64,000 nt of DNA from Podospora pseudoanserina (GCF_035222485.1 NC_085925.1:2542001-2606000), one strand, 5' to 3'. Counted from the stretch's first letter, positions 24,245-36,337 are shown. The notes: a model not told the origin generated them from the letters alone. Numbers and translations: made by a program.

Positions 24245-24745
24245 CAGGGCGGTTAACAAGTTAAACTTGACTTGACTTGCAAGTTCAACCGCCAGGGCAA
24301 GTTAATCGGCCCGATTTTTACGCAAGCTGAATTAAATCCGGCCTAGACTTAACCTTGAGGATTTGCCAAGGCCCATAATGTATTTTTTTATAGAAACACT
24401 AGTGGTCGATGACTGAGTTCATGGTGGTGAGGTTATTGTTAGGTGTGAGGTTGGCCTCTGAGTTTAGCTCGGCAGAACCCAGACCGGAACCTCTGGAAAG
24501 AAAAGGCGCTAGAACCCACTACTGTAGGGAGTTTAACGCCAAAGAGCTATAGATAGTTGAGAAAATTGAAATCCGATTTGCCCTTACCTACTTTGCTAAG
24601 AATCGGGCCGGAGAACTACCGGAAGCTTGCAAGTCGGCAAGTCAAGTCAAAGCGGTAAGGACCTTGAGTCAAATCAAGGACCTGGGCGGCAAGTCAAGTT
24701 CAATCGAGGACCGACTTGACCTGACTTGACTAGTTGACCACCTTG
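24245..24745. mobile_element. hAT-type MITE (501 bp) with terminal inverted repeats and decayed 8-bp target duplication
   Basis: The ends are imperfect inverted repeats: left CAGGGCGGTTAACAAGTTAA, right end read inward CAAGGTGGTCAACTAGTCAA, with most differences being transitions. Many copies of CAAGTCAAGT/ACTTGACTTG lie just inside both ends, like the subterminal repeats of hAT elements. The 8 bases outside the left end (GATTAGGC, 24237-24244) and right end (GATCAAGT, 24746-24753) agree at 5 of 8, and the three differences are all C/T or G/A. That fits one 8-bp target duplication later altered by RIP-type change. There is no transposase frame inside, so it would have moved only with the help of a full-length hAT element elsewhere. 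Confidence 0.75.
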
Positions 24746-25950
24746 GATCAAGTATAGTGACTTACAGCTCGAACTTTCCCGTAACCCAACCTATTCTCCT
24801 CTGGAAGAACCTTCGACTCGTTGGTTTACGTGGGTCTTCCCGGATAATATATTCCACTGAGTTCCTGCTCTCCTGCCCTTTTTCTCCGATTGAATTTCCT
24901 CTACAGCTTTTTTCATGGCCTGGATGGACGTCTCCGGGCCACCTGCAATAATAATTGCGTCGAGGGCGGCTTCAGTGCTGCGTTGAACCTTGTTTGCAGA
25001 GTTTATAGCCCTCAATAAACGCCTGGTCTGACCGGCCGGTTGCGGGTGGTCTGTCTCGAATAGTTCACCTCACAACATCTAGTTTCGCCGTCCTTGCTCG
25101 AGATCTCATGCCTCTTCCGCGCTGAATGGGAGGACGTTGTATATCGCGCCATTGACCTCAACCACTTCCACACCGGTAGGATCGTCCTACCTCTAGCCTT
25201 CCGTGCTGTATTTTGGCTGGTGAGTGGGCAGGTTATTCGAGAAGTCCGAGGAATGGAGGGTGATGATGGCGGGGGCACTGAGTCATGGGCGGGGTCAAAA
25301 TCAGCGGAAGAACGGTATAAGATCTACCTACGCCTAGCCGAGCTTTATCCTAGCGTAGTAGGGACACTATCTAAGCTTCTTCTATTAGAAAGCCAAGCTT
25401 CTTCTGTCTAAAATCCAAACTCTCATACATAGTATCTAAACTTTTACATCAGCTATCTGATAATTATAGGATTCCCATATCGAACTAAATTCAGTCTTTT
25501 GATAGTGGGTAAGGCCACTGTTCAATGTTTCTTCCGTCGGCTCCAGCCTTTTTCTCTTTTTCTTTTTTTTCCTTTTTTCGTTAGACTCATGAAATTCCGA
25601 TTGGGCTACCTTACCTCATACTGCGCGAGGAAAGTTGTGTGGGTTAAAGTAGCATCTTGAACCTATAGCCCAGTCAGCAGGACGATTTCGCCGCCCTTCG
25701 GTATCTTTAATTAACTCCAGCGCTCGGGATAAAAGCCGAGTTCAATGCAGAGTTCACAACTCGCATCCTACTGTTACATATGTAGTAACGCCGCGCTTAG
25801 GTACTGTCACGGGACCTGAATATTTTGAAAGCCCCCTTACAGAATCAAGAATGTGATGATATTGGGAGTACACGTACCAGGAACAAAGCTACAAAAGAGC
25901 ATCTTCATCTTCCTTGCCCACTCAGTTCCGTCACTGACAACCACCCCCCC
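24746..25950. other. Gap with two weak frames
   Basis: A minus-strand frame at 24791-25015 (helical, with AALDAIIIAGGPETSIQAMK) and a plus-strand frame at 25094-25411 (hydrophobic then Gly/Glu-rich) look protein-like but match nothing I know. They could be pieces of one decayed gene or element. A pyrimidine tract lies at about 25550-25578. I do not call genes here. Confidence 0.3.
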
Positions 25951-26559
25951 TTAAACAAAAGCAACAACGCCAAACACCGCCCCAGCAAAGACCCGCACCA
26001 GTGAACCACCAGCCCCGACAACACACCCACCATTCCCCGTCGCCGTCGTCGTAATCGGAGTAGTAACCTCCTCCTCCTCATCCCCAACACTCGGCCCATC
26101 AGTAATCACCGCCGATGTAGAAGTCGTCAATGTCGTCACCAAAGGAACTGAGCTACTCCCAGTAGCCTGTGACTCGGAAAGTGTGAGCGCGCCGGTCGAA
26201 GAGTCGATCGTCTCCGTAGAACTGGACTCTATCACAGTAGGAAGGGGCGTAGGACTGACAGTCGGCTCCTCCGTGGTGAGGACAAGCTTCCCAGAAGTGA
26301 AGCACGGCATGTAGGAAGCCTCTGTCCTGAGGGTTTCGGTGCCGGTGTAGAAAGCGCAACCGGGAACATCTTTTCTAGGGGGGGCGCGGCCACCGCCGCA
26401 GTCGTGAGGGTCGCAGATTTGACCGTCGTCGGGGTCGTACCAGTGGACGATGTTGTCTTGGCATACGCCGAAGGTGTGTTGGGCGCAGCCAACAGCGAGA
26501 GTCTTGCCCGCGAGGAGCGCTAATGGAAGCAAGGTTGACACGGAGGAGAAGGGCTTCAT
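25951..26559 (-). CDS. GPI-anchored Ser/Thr-rich cell-surface protein
   Basis: Intronless, 202 residues. The N-terminus MKPFSSVSTLLPLALLAGKTLA is a signal peptide. The next 70 residues hold six cysteines (VGCAQ, GVCQD, ICDPH, DCGGG, PGCAF, MPCFT), a small folded disulfide domain. Residues about 90-170 are Ser/Thr/Pro-rich, suited to O-mannosylation, and the C-terminus is a small-residue omega region (TGNGG) followed by about 20 hydrophobic residues ending at the stop, the pattern of a GPI-attachment signal. It should be fixed to the plasma membrane or cell wall. The cysteine domain is not one I can name. Confidence 0.8.
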   Translation of the reverse strand: MKPFSSVSTLLPLALLAGKTLAVGCAQHTFGVCQDNIVHWYDPDDGQICDPHDCGGGRAPPRKDVPGCAFYTGTETLRTEASYMPCFTSGKLVLTTEEPTVSPTPLPTVIESSSTETIDSSTGALTLSESQATGSSSVPLVTTLTTSTSAVITDGPSVGDEEEEVTTPITTTATGNGGCVVGAGGSLVRVFAGAVFGVVAFV

Positions 26560-27354
26560 TTTTCCTAGATGTCGAAGCTGTAGCCCTTGGATATGGTTCA
26601 GCTTTGCCGAGAAGATGAGGGCGAGGAGGACGCTTTTTTTTTATATCCGTGTTGAAGACTCGAAGGATTCCTGGGAGGCGGAACGAGGCGTCTAGCTTGC
26701 CCCTTCGCTAAGATCACAGCGTTGGATCTAAACCGGCTAATCCCTGTCATTTCATTAACCCGAGATTAAAAGCCCCGTCCTCAAAGCCGTAGGGCTGGAC
26801 CAGTTTCAAAAAAGCAGGCCGACATCCTCTGACATATGCTTTCTCCATAAAAGGCACGAGCTTTTAGATAGCCAACTTTTTGCATGAAACTTCGCCTCAT
26901 ATAACTTGTGAACAAACCCAGGGGCAATTGCATGTCCAAACCCCCCCTTTCCTGACGTAAGTTACCGCTGAACAGTTGCCATGGCAACCGCTTGATTGAA
27001 CCATCGAGCGATTACCCCCTATCATACTGCCATCTCCAACAACTGATGAAGAGAAAAATGCGAAGCTTGACGTTCCATTTTCTTCCTTCTTCTAGAGACT
27101 CCTATGCTGGAACCTTATCAAGGGAGACTACAGGTAGTTGATGTTTTGGGTTGATCCGCCGAAAGGAGGGTTGTCACGGTTGGCTCAGCGGCCGTGGAGC
27201 TGATGCATGTGAGAGGTCGTAGATTTGATGCTCAGAATCTTTTCATGGGGACTACCTGGGGATGCTGAGGGGATGGTGGCCTGCACTAGTGAAGACGTTT
27301 CTCGACCAGCATCCAGTACGACGGCCGTTGAAGTCTCGTTGTTGTATGCCATAG
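26560..27354. other. Gap, no gene seen
   Basis: Promoter side of the GPI protein gene. There is a tRNA-like string near 27180-27235 with a fair A box but a poor B box and no pairing arms. Nothing else. Confidence 0.4.
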
Positions 27355-28268
27355 TTAGACAACAGCAATCCACCTGCCCGCTGAGATATTGGGTACCGGC
27401 AGCGGAGTCTGTCGACTAGCAGCTATACTCGCAAACCTGTTGGCCTCCTGAGCTGCGTTCAATTGCAAGATCCTTCCAATGAAAGCTCCAATGGCGAAGA
27501 TCAGCCCGATGGTTACGAAGACGGGGCGTAGGCCGACAAACCAAAAGGTAAAGTATTCGCGTTTGTTTCGCTTGTCAAACCGAAAGCCGCAAATAGTCCG
27601 TGGTGCTGTGCAATTGAATGTCTCTTCCAAGATTAGAAGGCGAGCTTTCCAGAACTTGAACCGTCGACCTGTCTTGACACAGTATTGATCCTGTCACCCC
27701 ACATTTGAGTATGGGGCGGTACTTCCTGGGGATACAGCAGCTGTGTGCCGGCCCTGGGGTCAACCCCTCGCACCTTGCGAACATAGCCAGGCCACGGCAT
27801 TTCATCGTTATGTAGCTTTCGCTGAAACCAGAGGAGGTTGTCAATGTCCGTGTCGGGGATGAGCAAAGCCAGGGTCTTTAAGGTTTCTTCAGCGAGTTCT
27901 CGGTATGGGTATTGGTTTCTGGTGCGAGGATATCTGGTGAGCAAAAGTCATGCGATTTGTTTTGGAAGCACTGCTCGAATGTCATGCCCTACTTGGTCCT
28001 CCATCTTCGTCTTGTCGATGATGCCCAGAAACTTGGGCATTGTTTCCACTACAACTTGTGGATCGTGCATTGGGTTGGTCTGGTAGTCGGTGTTGCCTAG
28101 ACTGATGACATATCGGTACTGTGGTGCTGATGGTGGCCCCAGGGTGGCCATTACGGCTTGCTGCAGTGTCTTGTCGGCATCCCAGAGAAAGTTGGAATCT
28201 CCCGAGGCAAAGCCGAACAGCAGCCAAATTCGCGCGGCCATATCCAGAGAGTTGTAGACGCGTCGGAC
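27355..28268 (-). pseudogene. Remnant of an uncharacterised fungal protein with C-terminal membrane segment
   Basis: An exon-like stretch begins after a TCTAG acceptor (exon from 28268) and reads YNSLDMAARIWLLFGFASGD, a partial hydrophobic start, then ETLALLIPDTDIDNLLWFQ-type sequence, and ends with FKFWKARLLILEETFN, PRTICGFRFDKRNKREYFTF and a membrane helix. This order (a start about MAARIW, FWKARL-x-x-L-x-E, PRTI-x-x-x-x-x-DRRN, one or two C-terminal membrane helices) matches a large family of uncharacterised filamentous-fungal proteins I have seen repeatedly; their role is unknown. An in-frame TGA at 27948-27950 (CGA to TGA would explain it) and a frame change near 27650-27660 show that it is broken. 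Upstream exons could lie at about 28330-28400 (a hydrophobic MDLVIPMGLMYSVVFM frame) but are unproven. Confidence 0.6.
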
Positions 28269-29528
28269 CTAGAGTGTGGTAATACACCAAGCGTGCTGTG
28301 TTAGTGATGGCTGGTGTTGATGTGTTTGACGGACTGGAATCATGAAAACAACACTATACATCAAGCCCATGGGGATAACCAGGTCCATAATTTTGCGCTA
28401 AATCAGACTTGGTCATTGCGGTACCATGTGAGTTCCTTAGTGTCGCAATCAAGCTGAATAATTCGCCGAATATCTCGAAGATGCAATCTTGTGGTTGGTT
28501 GTCATCGAGTTGTCTCTCGAGGTACACTACAGAACTATCATACCCGTCTTCACCTTTTACCCGAAATGCATATCAGTGAATAAGATACCATATTGTGGGA
28601 AACATAGCTTACAAGACAGTGTTACCATACCCATTGCCCCAAATGCCAGCGATAAGTTGGTCGCGGTAGCTGGGTCCGATCAACTGTGGTCGATGGTTCG
28701 GAGATGCGGGATTCAAAGGCTGATTCTAGGGAATTCCTTGGAAAGCTTTAAGTATCAAACGCCACAACGGCACCTGAGAATGAGCAGAATTGTGTACCGG
28801 CATGGTAGCGAACAACCAGGAAGAGAAACCAGAACGCCCATTTCGTTTAGGGTGGAAGTAAGACTTGGCGAGGTTTGTAATAGCTCGTGCGTAGGACGAA
28901 TTGAGGAGTTGTGTTCTGAATCCTGCAACTCGGAATAATGTGTTGTCAGTAATACTCTCAACACCCCACAGAACTAGGAAACCCAAAGTCGTAACGCAAG
29001 ACACAAAGTGTACGGCATCTTAAAAGGATGTCTACATACTTTGGCCATCTACTGATTGAGGGCAAAAGAGAGACGGGAAGGAAAGTCAAGCCACACCGCG
29101 CCTTGTAGGGCAGGAGAAGTTGGGCTACTTGGCCTCTCGGAGACCGGCGGTAACAAAAATGCCTTCTGGGGCAGTTTTACGGCTGCCCGGGTCCCCGCCA
29201 CCTGTTACACCCCAATACGTGTTGCAAAGGCACACATTGCCACAACTTGTCACATCAGGTGGAAGGAACGACGCAATTGAACATTATCTTTGGTAGGTCC
29301 TTGCGACCAAGCCTCCACGTGCCTGCCCGCGTTTACCCTCTGGAAGGCACCACTAAAACAACTGATTAGATAAAAGACGGTTCCAAAGTATTCCATACAC
29401 AGATCTTCACGATGAAAGGCTTCGACTCGAAACCGTGACACAACTCTATAGCTAAATCCCCTCCACCCTCAATTGCCGAGTCAAGTTCACGACTTCCTCC
29501 ACTCAGACCAAGGGTATATGCTGCCCGA
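28269..29528. other. Gap, no firm gene
   Basis: May include decayed first exons of the remnant to the left. Otherwise only short overlapping frames. Confidence 0.35.
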
Positions 29529-30016
29529 ATGACTGCAGCCGCAATTAACGATAACGTCCCGTTTCGCTGTACACATGTCATCGAATACGATGATGCCGAG
29601 AAGCGCAACTGGCGAATGGTCGGGTTTGGTAGATATACGTCAGACCTCTCAGCCCCGAAGCCGAGCAAGCATTCCAGAGCATCCGACCGCAGCTCATCTC
29701 CATCACCCACAACATACCATTGGCTTCCATCAAATGCAGAGGACCTTCTGCGAGAAGTCCTGCGGCAACTGTGGAAGGGTACCGGGTCACAGACAAGAAG
29801 AAATCCGACCCGGATCGAGACGGCGTGGATGCCGTGGTGCTTAGGAATAGCTCGCGACCCTTTGTAAAGGAGATCAAGGAGCGGATCAAACAAACCCGTA
29901 TCCTGGAGTCTGGTAGAACCAAATTTGCATTGATGGTGCGGGATGAGCCACCCGGGTGGGATTGGCGTCCAGAAGGAGCGAAGGACACCCCGGAAGAAGC
30001 CAAGGCCACAGAGTAG
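29529..30016 (+). pseudogene. Hypothetical protein fragments in two frames
   Basis: Two plus-strand frames overlap. The first (from 29529) reads FRCTHVIEYDDAEKRNWRMV and then becomes Ser/Pro-rich; the second (to 30016) reads SRPFVKEIKERIKQTRILES followed by ALMVRDEPPGWDWR. The charged, helical second part looks like a true protein end. One gene with a frame change or an unseen intron near 29700-29800 would explain both. I do not recognise the family and the strand choice is tentative, because long frames also run on the minus strand. Confidence 0.3.
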
Positions 30017-31905
30017 GCAAGGTTTCTCTTTTGTCGGCGTTATCCTGGTACTGTTTTCGGATCATAGACTATGTTGGAGGTTCTTTATCAGCATCCAACT
30101 GTTCATTTATCATCTGTGTTGCTTTGCCTTTTCTTCCAACTATGTCACCTGGTTGAGAATATTATCTCAGCTTTCCATCACTCAACCTGAGCTTGATCTG
30201 AGCACTGTCTGGACCTGATCTAAGCATTATATGGACTTGATCTGAGCACTGACCGGACCTGATCCAAGCTTCCCAGCAAATCTGATGATGGGGCGTGGCT
30301 GACTAGCCCTATTGATATGAGCCGTGCAGACCACCGAGCCATAAGAGCAAGCGTGGGACAATGAAGCATGTGATTTTCTCCAGCCGCGGTGTGTGTCATT
30401 GTAAGCGCTAATAAGCGCTGCATAAAAGTTCCTTTTTGGTTCGTTTAATGATTTGGAAGTCGAAGAGAGATGAAGATTTGGGCCATTCTGTTCATGTACC
30501 AAGCTTCCAGAGACAGAGATGCATTTTCTGTAATACTATGATACCTACCTTGCTGTCCAGTGCCCCCTCAACTCAATGCATGCTTCCAGGTTCTCAACCA
30601 AGCATGAGGCATTGACACATGACAAAAAGACAGATGCGCAAATAAATACTTTTAGTGATAGGCAATGCGTTCAATGCACTCATTGTGGGTATTCTAGAAG
30701 GCTGCAAAGCATGTTGCATATGCATGGAAGCGGAATCCGAGGGGGCTTGGCACTGCAGCAGCAGCAGCAGCAGCAGTTGCGGGCTGAAGACAATCCGAGG
30801 GAAAGAGCGCACAGGAATCAGGTCATGCTGCTGTTCTGCACCTGCAATATTTGAACAGTGCAGTTGATGAAACCGGAGATTTATCTGTGGAAATCAAGTG
30901 ACCCAAGAATCGCATGTCGTTGGGACAGGAAAGAAAATGTTCACCAGGAAAGGGAACCGGCCCGGCTGCCGAGAGGACTGGCCGTTGCAACCTCAACCTC
31001 GGAGAATTGACCACCGCGTTCTTTTGGCGTCTGTATATCCGTAGCGTCAACAACAACACGATGCCTAAAAATACTGCGGCGCAAGATGTAAACACCAAGG
31101 CTGAGACGGCAAACACGGCCATTTTTAACGCTGTTTTCTCGATAGCGTCAGTGCGTGGACTGGGAGGGATGATGATGACAGTTTGTGGGGGGAGCACGGG
31201 GAGCAAAACCGTTGTTATTTTATAGCGGACCCGGAAAGGCAGCCCGATCAGTTTTTTATCAGATCTCCCGTCCCGAGCTCGTGGGCAGAGAGAGGAAACA
31301 CATCAATCTGAGATTGGCGATGTGACCCTGTTGCGGTGCTTGGGGTACAGGGGTCGGCCCCAGGACAGGCTGCCTGAACCAATAGGCGGCCAGCACTGTT
31401 TAATTGGCCGACGCCACACGGTAGCGATCGAAATTACGCGGTCAGGGGAGATTGCGGAAAGCGCGAACTGATTCTTGGGGTTTCTTGGGGCCTTTGAATT
31501 CTCCAGTTGTCAAACTTTTGAACTTTTGCGACTGGAGAAACATGACAGGCGCCGACATCTCTTGTTCGGCAGACTGACTGACTGACTGACTGGTCAGGGT
31601 GTGTCGTCCTGTCCGTTGGACCCAATCTCTCTTTTGTTATGCGCTCTCTCTCGTCGTTCGTTACAGCCAACCCACTCTCTCTGCCCATTCGCGCATGAAC
31701 AGTCACTCCTTTGATCCCGCCCGAGTCTCCGCATCCCGACACCTACCTACGAACCAGTCTCGGTGTACTCCGTCTCTGACCACCCGCGCACCGCGCGCGC
31801 GCTGTCTTGTCTGTCTTAGCCTGCCTTCGATAGGAGGAGGGGCCTGAGGCTCGAGAGCCTGACCTGACCTCATTTTATCACTGACCTGGCAGTTCAAGCA
31901 TCACC
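30017..31905. other. Promoter side of the C2H2 gene, with microsatellites
   Basis: Contains a GCA/CAG repeat at about 30755-30777, a GACT repeat at about 31572-31591 and a pyrimidine-rich leader before the start at 31906. Apart from the doubtful membrane protein at 30823-31206 I see no gene. Confidence 0.45.
30823..31206 (-). CDS. Possible single-helix membrane protein, doubtful
   Basis: A 127-residue frame with one strong membrane helix (about residues 28-55, AVFAVSALVFTSCAAVFLGI and on) followed by a basic RIYRRQKN stop-transfer segment and a Pro/Cys-containing tail. The helix-plus-basic layout is protein-like, but there is no family match that I know and no neighbour that supports it. It may be chance. 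Confidence 0.3.
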   Translation of the reverse strand: MLPVLPPQTVIIIPPSPRTDAIEKTALKMAVFAVSALVFTSCAAVFLGIVLLLTLRIYRRQKNAVVNSPRLRLQRPVLSAAGPVPFPGEHFLSCPNDMRFLGHLISTDKSPVSSTALFKYCRCRTAA

Positions 31906-34748
31906 ATGGAACCCCGCGGCAGGTCCCCCGTGCTGTCGTCGCGTGTTGCACAGAAGGGAGGCAGCATGAATATATGCATCCCCCTTCGACCACGGCACCA
32001 TGACCGGAAGACTGCAGCCGCCGACATTGACCTCAAGGCACAGGGTCAAGACCCTGTTGACCGTTACTCCAGGCCTGCCGCAGATGCTTTGTCTCTGTCT
32101 GGGTCAACACCGCCCCAGAGCCCAACCATGGCCAGCTTTGGCGTTGGTGGAGGCCCCAAGGTTATCATATCAGATATGATGACCAAGCCTCATAGCCGCC
32201 CTCAGCTCAAGTCCGTGGACTCACGCAGCAGCCTCAAGAAAGCCAAGGACCAAGACACTGCTGAGTACCAGCCTGCAGACAAGGACTTCCGCAAGACCCA
32301 TCGGGTCGTTGGGTCCATCGACTCCATTCTCACCTCCACAACCTGTGTCAACACTGCTTCTTCCTGCAGCCGCGCAGAATCACGCCTTTCCCGGGAGATC
32401 CGCATCGAGGTGGAAGATGCTGACGACGGAGAGGCCCCGATACTTGCCTACCACCCCAACCTCGCCAACATGTTTTACTCGGAAAGCAGAAATCATTTGG
32501 GTGTGCCATCCCGACCTAGTTCCAGCATGACTTGCAAGAAGCTGGAGGAGGAAGGTGAGCTGGACAAGGACAGGCTCATTGATGAAATCTCGTCCTGGGT
32601 CCTGCGGAACACTTGTGGCAAGGATGTCGATGACTGCGCAGCTCCTTTGATGATATGGGATTGCACATACCGCTATGTTCAGGAGCTTTCCAGCGTGGCC
32701 CAGGATGGAACCATGGGCATCGTGCAGGTAACGTCTGGACAGGGGACACCAACGTCACAGGGTGGAGGTACGCCGGGAGAAGGAGGCTATGATCAACAGT
32801 CCTCCGGTGGTTATTTCAGCAAGGGGAAGAGAAAGGCTGAAGGCGGAGGCAGCGATGATGGAAGCGGGCTGGGAGGCCGGGACCACATGGGAGGAGGGGA
32901 TGATGGGGATACCACCATGGCCGCCCAGGGGTACACCAGTAAAAACACAACAAACTTCAGCTGTCCTTACAGAAAGAGAAACCCTCTTCGATTCAACGTG
33001 CGAGACCATTATGTCTGCGCTACACACTCATTTTCCGACATGTCACAACTCAAAAAGCACATTCGTGCTCACCACCCACCCGTTCAGCGAAACGCGGGTC
33101 CATTCCTTTGCCCTCGGTGCTGCAAGGGCTTTCCTTCGAAAAACGACCTCGACTCTCATTTGCGGCAACCAGAGCCGTGCCGCCTCTCGGTTGATCACGG
33201 CGGAGCTAACCCGGAAGATGGTATTACCCAGAAAATTATTTCGTCGCTCGAGGCCAGAAGTCTCAAGGCCAAGATCGACAACTGGAAATCATTGTGGAAG
33301 CTCTTGTTTCCACATGACAGGGAGATTCCGGAGCCCGGTAGGTCATGTGTTTCCTGTCGTGATGGAATTTGACTGACATCACAACAGCGTTCATTCCCGT
33401 GATGGAGGCTTTTGACTTCATCTCCGAGTCTGAGAAGTACAAGGACCAGCTGAAAGAATTGCTGGAACTGCAGTATCGACATGTTCTTGATGGGGCAACA
33501 CACATTGGAGATATTGACATGAAGATTCACCAAGGGTTGAAAAGAAGCATCAAGTCCATCTACAACTGGATTGAAACCGTGGTCCAGGATTGGGAGAAGA
33601 AAATATCAGGCGCGGTATCTTTCTTCAATGTGAATCCGGTGGAGAATACAGTTGTGGATGTTTCCGACACGGCCAGCTGGGCCCCAAGCGGACAACGGCT
33701 GACACCCTCTCCTGCTTCCACTCCAACTATGCTATCAGGAAGCACAGGTATGGTCAGCACAATGGCCGGAACGACACTGGTCGGAACAGAAAGCCCTGGA
33801 CGCGGTGCTCCTTCGGCTGCAGCAAGAAGACGTCCCAACCCCGTGAAGAGGATCAAGAGAGCCGAAGTTCTGCCCAAGACGCAGCCAACCACGCAGATCC
33901 CAGTGCCCATCCAGCGAGCACGAACTCCCCAGGGACAAGCCAGGGTGATCAATACCTCATTCAGGCCACCGTCGGTTCTGCCAAGTCAGTCTGCGCTCAT
34001 GCCAGCTTCAACAAGTGGACAGATGGAGCAGCCAATTGTAGCCTTTCAGCATCCCAACTGGGACTCGCCTCCTGTCTCCATGCCCGCCAACTATGCCATT
34101 CCTTACACCACTGCCGGAGACATGTTCCAGTCTCCAGATCTCATAACAGCACCAGCCCACTACTCACCTGTTCCGATAGGACCAAGCCACCTCGAGGTTC
34201 AAAATTACCTTGCAAACCAAGAGCACCAAGGCGCAGTTCACGTCCCTACAGGCGACGGGCTCCAGCAGCACGACATGGTTCCCCGACCACAATCCACGGC
34301 AACGATCCGAGCAAGCCGTCTCATAACACCCAGGTCTTCCGTTGCCTCGACCTGGATGCGTGACGAAAATCGCGACTCGGCTCAGACTCTCGTCGAAGAC
34401 CACCCCCCAGGACGTTGTAACAACATGTACTGTCCTTCCTGTAGCAAGCCCTTGCCGGATGACATGGGGGTTACCATGCATGTCCAGTCGCCGATAGGCA
34501 TGCACCACGGTGTTGTCGGACCCGGCCATCCTCACCAACAGCAGCACAGACATCAGCTTCATCAACAGCAGCAGCCACATGAGATTTACGGTCAAGGTGG
34601 CCATACCACAATGCCTGGCTTTACCCCGACTACGGGGCCAATGGAGATGCATGGTCTTCCCGGAAATGAGGAGGTCGAATGGGGATTTCACGGAGGGGCG
34701 AACCCGAACATGTTTGGTGGACATGGAGGCCCGCAGGAGGGATACTAA
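31906..34748 (+). CDS. Large C2H2 zinc-finger protein, probable nuclear regulator
   Basis: Two exons (31906-33337 and 33388-34748; 50-nt intron, donor GTAGGT, acceptor ACAACAG, phase 1) give 930 residues. Residues about 353-425 carry the atypical finger pair of a fungal family: CPYRKRNPLRFNVRDHYVC then QLKKHIRAHH, and FLCPRCCKGFPSKNDLDSH ending in QPEPC. Next comes a helical stretch (AFIPVMEAFDFISESEKYKD) that probably packs against it. The C-terminal half is Pro/Ser/Thr/Gln-rich with a basic RRRPNPVKRIKRAE patch that could be a nuclear localisation signal, a C-x4-C-x2-C cluster (CNNMYCPSC) at about residue 825, and a His/Gln-rich run. Such proteins are presumed DNA or RNA binders or signalling regulators; no target is known to me. 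The long pyrimidine-rich leader and the first in-frame Met fix the start. Confidence 0.88.
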
Positions 34749-36337
34749 TAACATCAATTATTCACGGGGAAAGCAACAAGGGGACGACACAAACGTCAAG
34801 AGGACACACTAACGAGCATAGCTCTTGCTCTATTTCCTTTGCTATATGTTTTTGACATTTCTTGTATTTGACTTGCTACTAATGTAATCACTGAAGAGGG
34901 GGATGATATCGGACATTGATGTGTCAAAAGAGGTGGACGCATATATGTGCATATACGGGGGTAGATGTATCTATACACGAGTGGCTTGGGCTTGTGGGAA
35001 GGGGGGAGTTTTTGGCTGAAGGAGACGAGTCAAGCAGAGGAGTTGCACGGTGATTCGGTGTTGTGAAGGAAGGGGATATCAAAATCACGACCGGTTATGA
35101 CGACATGTATGAACATTGTTCGATTTTTTTTTCTTGCGTTTGATGTATTATTTTTATTCTTAGAATATATTGTCTAGTTTTGGGGGGCAGTAGAAAAGGG
35201 TGTTTGGCTGGTTTGGGGGTTGTGTGTAGCCTAAAATATACTTGAATTCAAATTCTTTGAACTTTCTGGTGACATGATCTTGGTGTGAATGGGGGGACTG
35301 TCGGGGGGTGAGCCGGCATGCAAGACTTGAAGCACCGTGCTTTCCAAATACCATTGACAGGTAGTGTGATGTCACCAGTGTACTTCACAGGGCACTCACA
35401 TACATACATGAGCATTTGTTTCCTCTCATTCCCCGTTGGCCCATATAAACCTTGGATTATAAAGCTTCCCCCCCACGACCTAAATTCCGTTTTGCACAAC
35501 CGGGCTAGTCACACAAAATTCTAAACAAAGTTATTTGTCTAAGCTTTATCTGTCTTTTGCCCCAGCTATATTTCTTCTTAGGTACCCAAGCTTTATCTAT
35601 CTTTTTGGTTTCACCCAAGCATTCTACCAACTCTTTCCGAGCCTTTCCAACACACATTACCAGCGTCTTACTCGAATGTGTATTGAGACTTCCAAAAATC
35701 CCTTTGAAACCAGGGAGCTCACGCGCCTTTCTGTAAGGAAGTCCTGTTCCAGTACTCACCTAAGCTGGGATTGGGGTATTAAAAGGCTTGGATTACGACT
35801 TTAAAATGCGTGGAGTGGGCTTTAAAATGCTCGGATTGCGAAAGCTTGTCATCTGGGACAGAGATTACAACAAGGATTCACGAGCCAACTGGAGGTATGG
35901 CAAAGAGCTGCAAGACACAAGCAGGCAACGATGATATCTTGTCCTCAAAAGTTCCAAACATCATACCACTGGGCACTCAAAGCAAACACAGATCAAGCAT
36001 ACTCGTACATCATCTGTTCCCACAAAATCTAACATGCACACAAACTCCTTCGAAATTACCCCACCAGGCCCCCCCAAACACCCAATCTATCTCTATTCCC
36101 TCAAATGCCATGTCCCATGTCCCATGTCCCATGTGGTATCAACAAATCTCATACAAATCCCGTATCCCAAATCCCACACAACTCCCAATCCCAATCCCAA
36201 TTCCATAAACCCGTTAATCCCCCCACCCATTCAAATTCCCATGGTATCATACAACTGAAGCCAATCCCCAACTCCAATCCAAACAAACAAAAACTACAGG
36301 ACAAAAAAAGAAAAACCTAAACTCCAACCCTCACACC
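34749..36337. other. Convergent 3' region with low-complexity repeats
   Basis: Holds the transcript ends of the C2H2 gene and the giant gene. Around 36105-36135 short units of CCCATGT are repeated, and around 36178-36210 units of CCCAAT. The 600 bases left of the giant gene's stop are C-rich and A-rich with few G. No gene supported. Confidence 0.5.

Noticed and set aside
24745-25420. A gene to the right of the MITE
   Set aside because: Two protein-like frames on opposite strands, but no domain, start or splice support.
27180-27240. tRNA-like string with TGGCTCAGCGG (A-box-like) and AGATTTGATGC (B-box-like)
   Set aside because: No acceptor, anticodon or T-arm pairing could be drawn, and the B box misses key bases. 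At best a RIP-worn tRNA relic.
31572-31591. GACT tandem repeat as a regulatory array
   Set aside because: A plain microsatellite; no evidence for a binding function.
36090-36210. Repeated CCCATGT and CCCAAT units as a possible CRISPR-like or satellite array
   Set aside because: Units are short, irregular and without spacers; simple low-complexity DNA.
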